Origin: Proteobacteria bacterium UBA1844
GTDB lineage: Bacteria; Pseudomonadota; Gammaproteobacteria; Steroidobacterales; Woeseiaceae
Direction of reading: 5' to 3'
Length of the DNA: 16,481 nucleotides
NCBI GenBank assembly: GCA_002338615.1
Contig: DDIS01000042.1
Span: forward strand, 1 to 16,481
Under the pieces are notes generated by a model, which saw only the letters and a program-made list of their open reading frames with translations, had not been told where the DNA came from and did not search any database. The translations under genes were made by a program, and so were the position numbers. This document shows, piece by piece, positions 8,678 to 16,121 of the stretch; the first letter of the stretch is position 1; each line of letters begins with the position of its first letter.

Positions 8678-9970
8678 GTGAACGTCCTTATCATTGGTTC
8701 CGGCGGCCGCGAACACGCATTGGCCTGGAAGTGCGCGCAGTCCGACAAGGTGGCCCTGGTACTGGTTGCGCCCGGCAATGCCGGGACCGAACACGAGCCT
8801 GGGGTGCGCAATGTCGAGATCAGGAGCGATGATATCGATGGCCTGCTTGCGCTGGCGACCAAGGAGAATATCTCCCTGACGATCGTGGGCCCCGAGGCAC
8901 CGCTCGTTGCCGGTATTGTCGACCGATTTAACCAGGCAGGTATGCCCTGTTTTGGCCCGACAGGCGCGGCAGCGCAACTCGAAGGTTCAAAAGCCTTTGC
9001 GAAAGACTTTCTCGCCCGGCATGGCATTCCTACAGCGGCGTATCGCACGTTCACCGAACTTCGGCTTGCGCTCGACTACATTCATCAACAAATCGCACCA
9101 CTCGTCATCAAGGCGGATGGCCTCGCGGCCGGCAAAGGCGTCGTTGTTGCAGAATCACTCGACGAGGCAGAGCGCGCAGCCACTGATATGCTGGCAGGCA
9201 ATAAATTCGGCCGGGCCGGTACTCGCATTGTCGTCGAGGAGTATCTTGGCGGCGAGGAAGCAAGTTTTATAGTTATCACCGACGGCAAGACGGTTTTGCC
9301 GCTGGCGACCTCACAGGATCACAAGGCACGGGACGAGGGGGATACCGGGCCCAATACGGGCGGCATGGGCGCCTACTCCCCTGCCCCGGTTATCAATACG
9401 GAAATTGAGAACCGGATCATGAAGGAAGTGATTCGACCGACGCTTGCAGGCATGGAAAAGGACGGCATACCGTATCTTGGATTCCTGTACGCTGGCCTGA
9501 TGATCATGCCGGACGGCACGCCGAAGGTGATTGAATTCAACTGCCGTATGGGCGACCCGGAGACGCAGCCAATTCTTATGCGCCTGAAATCCGACCTGGC
9601 GCAGATACTTTTCGCGACGCTCGAAGGTACGCTCGAAGAAGTGCGGGCCGAATGGGATGATCGCGTTGCACTCGGTGTCGTCATGGCGGCGGGCGGTTAC
9701 CCGGAGAATTACGCGTCGGGCCGGACCATTTCCGGCCTGGACGGACTGGATAGCGACACAGTAAAAGTGTTTCATGCCGGCACCCGTATGCGTGACGACG
9801 CGGTCCTGACGAATGGCGGACGCGTGCTTTGCGTCGTAGGTCTTGGCGAGAGCGTACAACTGGCGGCCCGAGAAGCGTACCGTGCGGCCAGCTCCATACA
9901 CTGGGAGAACGCCTACCTGCGACGCGACATCGGCCACCGCGCCATCTTGCGCGAGAACTCTTCCGCATGA
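8678..9970 (+). CDS. purD: Phosphoribosylamine-glycine ligase (GAR synthetase)
   Basis: PurD joins glycine to 5-phosphoribosylamine using ATP, the second step of de novo purine synthesis. The 430-residue protein matches the family length. It starts [18 protein letters not shown], the usual N-domain. The ATP-grasp region holds [17 protein letters not shown] (about 143-159), [20 protein letters not shown], and [17 protein letters not shown] with the metal- and ATP-binding acidic residues. The C-domain follows, with [11 protein letters not shown] and VFHAGT. The start codon is GTG at 8678, set by the canonical N-terminus and lying 2 nt after the purH stop. The reading frame ends in TGA at 9968-9970, which overlaps the ATG of the next gene (ATGA). 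The three genes purH, purD and moeA therefore form a tightly packed, probably co-translated run. Confidence 0.97.
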   Translation: MNVLIIGSGGREHALAWKCAQSDKVALVLVAPGNAGTEHEPGVRNVEIRSDDIDGLLALATKENISLTIVGPEAPLVAGIVDRFNQAGMPCFGPTGAAAQLEGSKAFAKDFLARHGIPTAAYRTFTELRLALDYIHQQIAPLVIKADGLAAGKGVVVAESLDEAERAATDMLAGNKFGRAGTRIVVEEYLGGEEASFIVITDGKTVLPLATSQDHKARDEGDTGPNTGGMGAYSPAPVINTEIENRIMKEVIRPTLAGMEKDGIPYLGFLYAGLMIMPDGTPKVIEFNCRMGDPETQPILMRLKSDLAQILFATLEGTLEEVRAEWDDRVALGVVMAAGGYPENYASGRTISGLDGLDSDTVKVFHAGTRMRDDAVLTNGGRVLCVVGLGESVQLAAREAYRAASSIHWENAYLRRDIGHRAILRENSSA

Positions 9971-11169
9971 TTACTACGGCCGAAGCAATGCACGCCATTC
10001 TGGCTTCGGTCCGGAAAACAGCCCGCGCGCCGATTCCACTGGCACAAGCGACAGGGCGGGTGCTGCAGCAGGATGTCGTGGCCGAACGGGACCAGCCGCC
10101 TTTCGATCGGGTCATGATGGATGGCATCGCAATCTCATATGCTGCATTCGCAGCCGGGCAACGGCAGTTTGCTATCCAGGCCACCCAAGCTGCAGGGGAC
10201 GTGGTGCTCACACTTGAACCTGGTCACGCCATCGAAATAATGACTGGCGCCACCTTGCCTGACGGTGCGGACTGCATTGTGCCCGTTGAACGCATCTCGG
10301 TACGCGCAGGAACGGCAACGATCGCGCCAGACTACGACGCACGCGCGCACCAGTTCATTCATCCGCGAGCTTCGGACCACGAAAAAGGCAGCCTGTTACT
10401 GCAGCCCGGCACCCGTATCGGGCCGATGGAGGTTGCGATCATTGCATCCGCCGGGCTTGCAGAAGTTGAAGTTGCGGTGCAACCGTCCATCAGCGTGATC
10501 TCGACCGGCAATGAACTGGTCGCTGCGGGACAGCCGATCGATGCGCACCAGGTTCGGCAGTCGAACGGGCCCGCTGTCATCGCGATGCTCGAGGAACACG
10601 GCTATGCAAACGCGCATCTCGACCACCTGGCCGACGATCTCGACGTCCTGCGAACCCACCTGCGCCGCCATCTTGAACAATCGGACATACTGGTATTAAG
10701 TGGCGGCGTGTCGATGGGAAAAGCGGACTTCATACCGCAGGTCCTCGAAGAACTGGGCGTACAGCTTGTGTTTCACAAAATCAGCCAGCGACCCGGCAAG
10801 CCGATGTGGTTCGGCATCGGGCCGGCAGCCCAGGCGGTATTTGCCTTGCCCGGCAATCCGGTTTCAACCATCGTTTGTTGCCGCCAGTACGTGTTGCCGG
10901 CGTTGCGACATATGAACGGCATGCGTCCTTTGATGCCGCAGTTTGCGGCACTGACACAGGACGTCAATTTCGCACCCAGGCTCACCAGTTTCCTGCCTGT
11001 AAAACTACTGTCGAATGCTGCGGGACAAACCCTCGCGATGCCCGTGCAAACGAACACATCGGGCGACTTTACAGCCTTGGGCGGTACCGACGGTTACGTG
11101 GAACTCGCACTTGAACAGTCCACTTTCAAGGCCGGCGCGGTCGTGCCACTGCATCGCTGGCGCATGTAA
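9967..11169 (+). CDS. moeA: Molybdopterin molybdotransferase (MoeA family)
   Basis: MoeA-family enzymes insert molybdate into (adenylylated) molybdopterin, the last common step of molybdenum cofactor synthesis. The 400-residue protein has the domains in the usual order. The N-terminal part carries PPFDRVMMDGIAI (D52 in the conserved MDG), then IMTGATLPDGADCIVPVE. The MoCF-binding domain has ISTGNEL, QSNGPAVIAMLEEHG and LSGGVSMGKADF (G246-F255, D254). It is followed by SQRPGKPMWFG, ALPGNPVSTI and the C-terminal beta domain. The frame is open upstream to 9829, but that stretch lies inside purD and is unlike MoeA. The ATG at 9967 overlaps the purD stop and gives the normal N-terminus. The motif wording differs from E. 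coli MoeA (RVMMDGIA where SAMDGYA is usual, and MGKADF in the active loop), so it is a divergent subgroup. No other Mo-cofactor gene or molybdoenzyme is in the window. Confidence 0.9.
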   Translation: MITTAEAMHAILASVRKTARAPIPLAQATGRVLQQDVVAERDQPPFDRVMMDGIAISYAAFAAGQRQFAIQATQAAGDVVLTLEPGHAIEIMTGATLPDGADCIVPVERISVRAGTATIAPDYDARAHQFIHPRASDHEKGSLLLQPGTRIGPMEVAIIASAGLAEVEVAVQPSISVISTGNELVAAGQPIDAHQVRQSNGPAVIAMLEEHGYANAHLDHLADDLDVLRTHLRRHLEQSDILVLSGGVSMGKADFIPQVLEELGVQLVFHKISQRPGKPMWFGIGPAAQAVFALPGNPVSTIVCCRQYVLPALRHMNGMRPLMPQFAALTQDVNFAPRLTSFLPVKLLSNAAGQTLAMPVQTNTSGDFTALGGTDGYVELALEQSTFKAGAVVPLHRWRM

Positions 11170-11237
11170 GCTGCTGTTCGACACTGCAGATTGGTACCTG
11201 CGCCTGCTGTCGCCTTGACCCGATACTCAGGTCTGTT

Positions 11238-11651
11238 ATGAATGCACAACATGGATACTCCGAAACACCACTCGCGAGAAAGCTCGGCATCACCGAGGGC
11301 TGTTCCGTTGTAACAATGCACGCTCCACAGGAATACAAGAAATGGCTGGCGCCGCTGCCGCCCGGCGTCCAGTTTACAGCGACAGTGACAAATGCAACGG
11401 ATATCGTGCATATCTTTAGCACCGAACGATCCGTACTCGCCAGCGAACTTCCTGTGCTGCGCAAAGCTATCAGGCCTGATGGCACCATCTGGACGTCCTG
11501 GCCGAAAAAGTCGTCCAGGGTGCTGACTGATATAACGGAAGATACTATTCGTGAAGTGTGCCTGCCTCTTGGCCTGGTCGATGTCAAAGTATGCGCTGTC
11601 AGCGACATCTGGTCGGCTCTCAAGCTTGTGATTCGCAAGGAGTTACGTTAG
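11238..11651 (+). CDS. DUF3052 family protein
   Basis: The product has 137 residues and no known biochemical role. The pattern is that of DUF3052 proteins: GYSETPLARKLGITEG near the N-terminus, a short strand and MHAPQEYKKWLAPLPPGV. A central segment follows with VHIFSTERSVLASELPVLRK, then the signature IRPDGTIWTSWPKKSS, DITEDTIREVCLPLGLVDVK and VCAVSDIWSALKLV. The alternating strands and the RPDGTIW turn suggest a degenerate Rossmann or methyltransferase-like fold, but no SAM-binding glycine motif is visible. It is the first gene of a compact four-gene run, 68 bp after moeA. The ATG at 11238 lies 6 residues before the conserved GYSETPLA block; only a weak purine stretch (CAGG) precedes it. 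The next gene starts immediately after the TAG, and its ribosome-binding site lies inside this gene. The family assignment rests on remembered sequence pattern. Confidence 0.85.
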   Translation: MNAQHGYSETPLARKLGITEGCSVVTMHAPQEYKKWLAPLPPGVQFTATVTNATDIVHIFSTERSVLASELPVLRKAIRPDGTIWTSWPKKSSRVLTDITEDTIREVCLPLGLVDVKVCAVSDIWSALKLVIRKELR

Positions 11652-12077
11652 TTGTCAGGTGGAAGCTGCTTTTGCGGCCAGGTTCGATACGCCATTTCTG
11701 CACCGCTGAAAAACGCTCGCAGTTGTCATTGCTCGCGCTGTCGGAAGGCATTCAGCGGTGCTGGCTCCGCCTACGCCGAAGTCGAACCCGGCAGCTTTTC
11801 CTGGACCACTGGCGAACATAAACTGGTCGCGTATGAAACCGCGCCTGGTTGGGGGCTGCAGTTTTGCGGGACCTGCGGTACGACGCTGTGTGGCATGCAC
11901 AACGGGCAGGTACACGGGGTGACGCTGGGTTCCTTCGACGGTGACCCGGGTGTGGAGATTGAAATGCACATTTTCGTGGGCTCACGGGCGCCCTGGGACC
12001 ACATTGGAGGCGATGCGCCACAGCACGATGCGTTCCCCGCTACCGCGGGCGATAAGCAGGAGCACGAGCGCTCATGA
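11652..12077 (+). CDS. GFA family (CENP-V/GFA-type) zinc protein
   Basis: This 141-residue protein belongs to the GFA family, named after the glutathione-dependent formaldehyde-activating enzyme; most members have no proven substrate. All the metal-binding cysteines are present: C6 and C8 in GGSCFCGQVRY, C25, C27 and C30 in SCHCSRCRKAFSG, and C72 and C75 in QFCGTCGTTL. These are expected to hold one structural and one catalytic zinc. The C-terminal part has EMHIFVGSRAPWD, which matches the usual HIF.....PW element. The start is TTG at 11652, directly after the stop of the DUF3052 gene. It is favoured because AAGGAG at 11637-11642 stands 9 nt before it and because the GFA motif begins two residues later. 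The end overlaps the next ATG by 4 nt. Formaldehyde chemistry cannot be inferred from the family alone. Confidence 0.88.
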   Translation: MSGGSCFCGQVRYAISAPLKNARSCHCSRCRKAFSGAGSAYAEVEPGSFSWTTGEHKLVAYETAPGWGLQFCGTCGTTLCGMHNGQVHGVTLGSFDGDPGVEIEMHIFVGSRAPWDHIGGDAPQHDAFPATAGDKQEHERS

Positions 12078-13207
12078 TGCTGCCAAACCAGCGCCACCTC
12101 TTCGAGATCCCCGACGAGATCAGCTACCTGAATTGCGCCTACATGTCGCCGCAGTTGCGCGCAGTCAGTGACGCCGGGGTGCAGGCGATGGCGCAAAAGG
12201 CACGTCCATGGTCGATTACTTCTGCCGATTTCTTCGACGAAACGGAGCGGCTCCGGGTGTTATTCGCGGAACTTGTAGGCGGTCGCGCGGACAGCGTGGC
12301 CATCGTCCCCTCGGTCAGCTATGGCATCGGCGTTGCCGCGGCAAACGTAACTGTCGCCGCCGGGCAACGCATCCTCGTGCTTGAAGACCAGTTTCCGTCC
12401 AACGTGTACCCGTGGATGGAGTTGGCGAGCACACGCGGTGCCAAACTCGTGACGGTCCCGCGACCGGTCGACCACGACTGGACAAGTGCATTGCTGGAAT
12501 GTATCGATGCGAACACGGCAGTTGTCGCAGTTCCGAATTGCCATTGGACGGATGGCACAATCGTCGATCTTGCGAGCATTGGAACACGTGCCCGCGAGCT
12601 TGGCGCAGCCCTCGTTGTTGATGCAACACAATCACTGGGCGCAATGCCGCTCGACGTTGCCGGGACCCAGCCGGATTTTCTCGTGGCTGCAAGCTACAAG
12701 TGGTTGCTCGGGCCGTACAGCCTGGGATTTCTGTATGCGAACAAGCGATGGCACAGCGGACGACCGCTTGAGCACAACTGGATTGTCCGTGCTGGCAGCG
12801 AGAACTTCGGGGGCCTTGTCAATTACACGAGTGATTTTCAGCCCGGCGCACGTCGCTACGATGTCGGTGAACGCAGCAACTTCGCGTTATTGCCGATGGC
12901 GCGCGTAGCACTGCGCCAGATTCTGGACTGGAAAGTGGAAAATATTGCCGAGACCATCGGCAGGTTAACAGCGTTGATCGAGAGCTACGCCGATGAAGCA
13001 GGGCACTCCGTCGCGTCATCGGATAATCGCGCGGCGCACCTTGTTGGTCTGCGCCTTGCTAACGGCGTCTCGAAAGACCTGGCCGCTCGCCTTGCGGCGC
13101 AGAATATTTACGTCAGTAGCCGCGGGGATAGTTTGAGAATCGCCCCGCACCTTTACAATACCGAGGCAGACCTTGCACGCTTGTTCGAGGCGCTGGACAA
13201 GTCATGA
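12074..13207 (+). CDS. Class V aminotransferase-fold PLP-dependent enzyme
   Basis: The 377-residue protein is a cytoplasmic fold-type I PLP enzyme of the class V family, which includes cysteine desulfurases, isopenicillin N epimerase-like enzymes and kynureninase. Visible signatures are LNCAYMSP near the N-terminus and a phosphate-binding stretch VPSVSYGIGVAA. VPNCHWTDG follows with H157 stacking on PLP, then VVDATQSLGAMPLD with D183 contacting the pyridine nitrogen, and ASYKWLLGPYSLGFLY with Lys209 as the Schiff-base lysine. The C-terminal small domain ends SRGDSLRIAPHLYNTEADL. The segment RRYDVGERSNFALLPM replaces the RxxxGT consensus, and no cysteine loop of a cysteine desulfurase is seen, so the reaction is unknown. 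ATG at 12074 overlaps the GFA stop by 4 nt; a second ATG follows directly. The 3' end overlaps the cupin start (ATGA). Coupling with GFA and cupin genes suggests a shared pathway. Confidence 0.9.
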   Translation: MMLPNQRHLFEIPDEISYLNCAYMSPQLRAVSDAGVQAMAQKARPWSITSADFFDETERLRVLFAELVGGRADSVAIVPSVSYGIGVAAANVTVAAGQRILVLEDQFPSNVYPWMELASTRGAKLVTVPRPVDHDWTSALLECIDANTAVVAVPNCHWTDGTIVDLASIGTRARELGAALVVDATQSLGAMPLDVAGTQPDFLVAASYKWLLGPYSLGFLYANKRWHSGRPLEHNWIVRAGSENFGGLVNYTSDFQPGARRYDVGERSNFALLPMARVALRQILDWKVENIAETIGRLTALIESYADEAGHSVASSDNRAAHLVGLRLANGVSKDLAARLAAQNIYVSSRGDSLRIAPHLYNTEADLARLFEALDKS

Positions 13208-13602
13208 TCAGGACCCGGGAGCCATTGCCCTGCCGGCGGGCAATCATTGCACTCCTTTTTCTTGCCACTGCATTCTCTGTGCGGGCCTCATCATCGGCGC
13301 TTCCAGACCCGCTGGTGGCGGGATGGCAAGGGCAGCCGGTTTGCGAATTGCTGCACGAAGATATTGCACAACGTATCCTCCGCTGTACATTCCCACCCGG
13401 CGTGGGGCACGAACGCCACCGCCATGTGCCGCATTTCGGCTATGCAGTTTCGGGCGGCCGGATGCGTATCGTCGATGAGAAGGGAGTACGCGAAGTCGAC
13501 CTCGCAAGTGGCAGCAGTTATGCCAGTGACGGTGTGGCCTGGCACGAAGTCCTTAATATCGGCAATACAACCGTGGTGTATCTGATTATCGAAACAAGAT
13601 GA
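13204..13602 (+). CDS. Exported small cupin-domain protein
   Basis: The 132-residue product is a single-domain cupin, a small beta-barrel fold that often binds a metal. Residues of about 11-29 are hydrophobic (RRAIIALLFLATAFSVRASS) after a basic start. They look like a signal peptide, so the mature protein is probably periplasmic. The first cupin motif is PPGVGHERHRHVPHFGYAVS, in which H69, H72 and H74 are candidate metal ligands, followed by GGRMRIVDEKG. The second motif region ASDGVAWHEVLNIG supplies a further histidine. ATG at 13204 overlaps the stop of the PLP enzyme gene by 4 nt, so translation is likely coupled. The other three members of the run look cytoplasmic, so this one is the odd partner. 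Its substrate is unknown. A cleavage site after Ala28 is plausible but not certain. Confidence 0.85.
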   Translation: MIRTREPLPCRRAIIALLFLATAFSVRASSSALPDPLVAGWQGQPVCELLHEDIAQRILRCTFPPGVGHERHRHVPHFGYAVSGGRMRIVDEKGVREVDLASGSSYASDGVAWHEVLNIGNTTVVYLIIETR

Positions 13603-13625
13603 TGAAGGCCTGATCTTGCAATCCC

Positions 13626-13654
13626 TTGAGCACCTGGATGAGGCTGAATATCAG
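13626..13654 (+). promoter_or_regulatory. Possible sigma70 promoter upstream of pirin
   Basis: In the 95-bp gap between the cupin and pirin genes, TTGAGC (13626-13631) and TATCAG (13649-13654) are separated by exactly 17 nt. Each hexamer matches the sigma70 consensus at four of six positions. The -10 ends 43 bases before the pirin ATG. This would let pirin be transcribed separately from the four-gene run. Matches of this quality also occur by chance. Confidence 0.25.
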
Positions 13655-13697
13655 CGACAATGGAATCTGAAAAGCGACTGAGCGAGAGCATCCCACT

Positions 13698-14600
13698 ATG
13701 AGCTACCAAACTGCCAACGAACCTGTCTGCACGAGCGCCGAGGGTGCCGTCGAACTCCTGATCGAGCCAGTGGCAAGAGACCTCGGTGGCTTCAGCGTGC
13801 GCCGGGTGCTGCCCTCTCGCGACCGCCGCATGGTGGGACCTTTCATCTTTTTCGATCATATGGGGCCCTCAGAATTTCCACCCGGCGAGGGTGTGCAGAT
13901 ACGACCCCATCCACATATTGGCCTGGCGACGATCACCTACCTTTTTGCAGGCGAAATCCTGCATCGGGACAGCCTCGGGTATGTGCAGCCGATTCAGGCC
14001 GGCGCGGTCAACCTGATGACGGCCGGCAGGGGTATCGTGCACTCGGAGCGAGCCGGCGACGATCTCAACACGGACTCACTGTTGCATGGCATTCAGTCCT
14101 GGATGGCACTGCCATTGGAGATGGAAGAATGTGAACCGGAGTTTGTCCATTATCCGGCGGCCGACTTGCCAGAACTTGAAGTCGACGGTGTCCGGGTACG
14201 GGCCATCGTGGGCGAGGCCTTCGGACTGCACTCCCCGGTTGCCACGTACGCGCCAACGCTGTACCTCGAGTGCCAGATGCCGGCCGGTGCAACGCTGGCG
14301 TTGCCGCGCAATTACGATGAATGTGCCGCGTACGTGGTGGATGGCGAGATAAACATCGCTGATCAAAGCATAAGCGATGGCCTGATGGCGGTGATCCGCC
14401 CGGGCAAGTCCGCCAGTCTCAAGGCCAAAAAGGACAGCCACGTGATGATTATCGGCGGTGCTCATCTTGGCAAAAGGCACATACGATGGAACTTTGTCGC
14501 AAGCTCCAGGGAGCGAATTACGCAGGCCGAAGACGACTGGCGCAACAGGCGGTTTGACCCGGTGCCAGGTGACGATGAATTCATCCCTTTACCGGGCTAG
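13698..14600 (+). CDS. Pirin family protein
   Basis: This 300-residue bicupin belongs to the pirin family, whose bacterial members include quercetin 2,3-dioxygenase-like enzymes and proteins that modulate metabolic enzymes. The N-terminal cupin holds GGFSVRRVLPS, VGPFIFFDHMGP and RPHPHIGLATITYLFAGE with H71 and H73. ILHRDSLG comes next, then GRGIVHSERA with H115 and E117. Together these give the three-His/one-Glu metal site known from pirins. The C-terminal cupin ends with the typical RWNFVASSRERITQAEDDW and RRF. Length and both domains are complete. The ATG at 13698 is preceded by GCGAGAGCATCCCACT, only a weak ribosome-binding site. The gene lies 95 bp after the cupin gene on the same strand, so it may or may not share that transcript. 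It converges with the antiporter gene on the opposite strand, 55 bp away. The physiological role cannot be told from sequence. Confidence 0.93.
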   Translation: MSYQTANEPVCTSAEGAVELLIEPVARDLGGFSVRRVLPSRDRRMVGPFIFFDHMGPSEFPPGEGVQIRPHPHIGLATITYLFAGEILHRDSLGYVQPIQAGAVNLMTAGRGIVHSERAGDDLNTDSLLHGIQSWMALPLEMEECEPEFVHYPAADLPELEVDGVRVRAIVGEAFGLHSPVATYAPTLYLECQMPAGATLALPRNYDECAAYVVDGEINIADQSISDGLMAVIRPGKSASLKAKKDSHVMIIGGAHLGKRHIRWNFVASSRERITQAEDDWRNRRFDPVPGDDEFIPLPG

Positions 14601-14655
14601 CGCTCTGCGTGCACCAAAGCTCCTGGCGGCGCAGATGCACCCTGGTCATTGAGCA

Positions 14656-16005
14656 TTAATTAAGCAACGCCGGCACACCTGTAAAACGTGCATTGATTAA
14701 CATATGCACCCAGATGCTCAAGGCATAGCCAAGCGCAATCACGGGCGTCCAGCGCAGGTGACCAAAGAACGTATATTGGCCTCGAGCCTGGCCCATCAGT
14801 GCAACACCTGCAGCCGAGCCGATTGACAGCAAGCTGCCACCAACACCCGCTGTCATCGTAACCAGCAACCATTGCTGCGTATCCATGACAGGATTCATTT
14901 CCAGCACCGCGACCATGATCGGAATATTGTCGATCAATGCCGAGAGGACGCCGACGGCGACGTTCGCGACGGTCGGACCGAGTTCACCGTACAGGTAGCC
15001 CGAAATATGGCCCAGGTATCCGATGAAACCGAGGCCACCGACACACATAATGACGCCGAAGAAAAACAACAAGGTATCCCACTCGACGCGGGCGACTTCC
15101 CTGAACGAATCAAATGCCTGAATGGCACCGATATCATCCTCATCGTCGTCACTTGATGAGGCAACCACGACCGGATCAGTATGATTCAGGTAATAGCCAA
15201 AGAATTTCAGGTAGGCGAGACCTGTGATCATGCCGAGAAATGCCGGCAGGTCGAGCGAGTTGTGGAACAGGACCGCAGTCGTGATCGTGGCAACGAATAG
15301 CAGCACGATGCGTCGTGCACCGCGTTGCAGAAGTTCGGGCTCGGCAGAGACTGCGGCGCCGCCCTTCGGCACGGCAAATGACATCAGGATCGCCGGCACC
15401 GCGTAGTTCACAACAGCGGGTACGAACAGCGCAAAAAACGTCCCGAAATGAATCAGCCCGCGTTGCCAGACCATCAGCGTCGTAATGTCTCCAAACGGGC
15501 TGAATGCACCGCCGGCATTGGCCGCGACCACAATATTGACACAGGCCAACGCCACGAATCGCGGGCTTTCCTTGCCTATCGCCAGCACCACCGCACACAT
15601 CACGAGGGCGGTCGTGAGGTTGTCAATGACCGGCGACAGAAAAAAACTCATCAAACCGGTTATCCAGAATACGGTCCGGTAGCTGAAGCCTTTACCGGTT
15701 AGCCAGGTTCGTAGTGCGCCAAAAACATTTCGTTCTGTCATGGCGTTGACGTAAGTCATCGCTGCCAGCAGAAACAGGAATAACTGCGCAAACTCGGTGA
15801 GGAAGTGCTCCACGGCCTCGGCAACGATATGCGGCTTGTCAACACCAATGTACACATAGCCGACCATCGCCCAGATAATTCCGGCTGCCAGCATCACTGG
15901 CATGGACTTTTGCATGTGGGAATATTCTTCCGCGATGACCGCAATATACGCCAGTACGAAAATCGACAATGCGACGATGCCGACCCAATGAGTTGTCAGA
16001 TCCAT
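14656..16005 (-). CDS. nhaD: Sodium/proton antiporter NhaD
   Basis: NhaD-type proteins (ion transporter superfamily) exchange cytoplasmic Na+ or Li+ for protons across the inner membrane, important in saline or alkaline habitats. The 449-residue protein is a polytopic membrane protein with about a dozen hydrophobic segments. It begins MDLTTHWVGIVALSIFVLAY, followed by AVIAEEYSHMQKSMPVMLAA. The two inverted-repeat signatures are present: LSPVIDNLTTALVM (D128, N129) and SALIDNIPIMVAVLEM (D359, N360), along with NAGGAFSPFGDITTLMVWQ. An acidic stretch, residues 286-292 (DDDEDDI), lies in a central loop. The ATG at 16005 was chosen; the frame also allows a TTG at 16035 that adds ten residues. A TATATT on the minus strand (16039-16034), if it is a -10 box, would favour the ATG. 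The gene stands alone, convergent with pirin and divergent from the acetyltransferase gene. Confidence 0.92.
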   Translation of the reverse strand: MDLTTHWVGIVALSIFVLAYIAVIAEEYSHMQKSMPVMLAAGIIWAMVGYVYIGVDKPHIVAEAVEHFLTEFAQLFLFLLAAMTYVNAMTERNVFGALRTWLTGKGFSYRTVFWITGLMSFFLSPVIDNLTTALVMCAVVLAIGKESPRFVALACVNIVVAANAGGAFSPFGDITTLMVWQRGLIHFGTFFALFVPAVVNYAVPAILMSFAVPKGGAAVSAEPELLQRGARRIVLLFVATITTAVLFHNSLDLPAFLGMITGLAYLKFFGYYLNHTDPVVVASSSDDDEDDIGAIQAFDSFREVARVEWDTLLFFFGVIMCVGGLGFIGYLGHISGYLYGELGPTVANVAVGVLSALIDNIPIMVAVLEMNPVMDTQQWLLVTMTAGVGGSLLSIGSAAGVALMGQARGQYTFFGHLRWTPVIALGYALSIWVHMLINARFTGVPALLN

Positions 16006-16121
16006 AGGTACGCTCGAAAGAATATTGAGCCGCAATATATCATCTGGACAAGTCGCATGGCACCAAGTAGCGTGCAGTAAAGTCCTGCTTGTTGCAAAAA
16101 ACGAAACAGCCGACCTCGACC
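16006..16121. promoter_or_regulatory. Divergent intergenic region between nhaD and the acetyltransferase gene
   Basis: This 116-bp stretch must hold promoters for both flanking genes, because they point away from each other. It is AT-richer than its surroundings near 16031-16040 and 16091-16105. On the minus strand TATATT (16039-16034) fits a -10 box for nhaD, but no good -35 stands at the proper distance. No convincing operator repeat, riboswitch or strong ribosome-binding site was found. Confidence 0.4.

Noticed and set aside
9829..9966. Upstream extension of the moeA frame by 46 codons
   Set aside because: It lies wholly inside purD in another frame, is Arg/Pro-rich without similarity to MoeA, and the ATGA overlap at 9967 is the natural start.
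12074..13207. Cysteine desulfurase (IscS/SufS/CsdA) as the identity of the PLP enzyme
   Set aside because: The catalytic cysteine loop expected in desulfurases is not seen, and no iron-sulfur assembly gene is nearby.
13603..13680. Short open frame after the cupin gene that reads as plausible protein for about 26 codons
   Set aside because: It has no proper start codon or ribosome-binding site and no recognisable family; it is too short to separate from chance.
14604..14635. Inverted pair TCTGCG/CGCAGA between the convergent pirin and nhaD genes, as a terminator
   Set aside because: The stem is 6 bp with a 20-nt loop and no T-tract on either side; chance is an adequate explanation.
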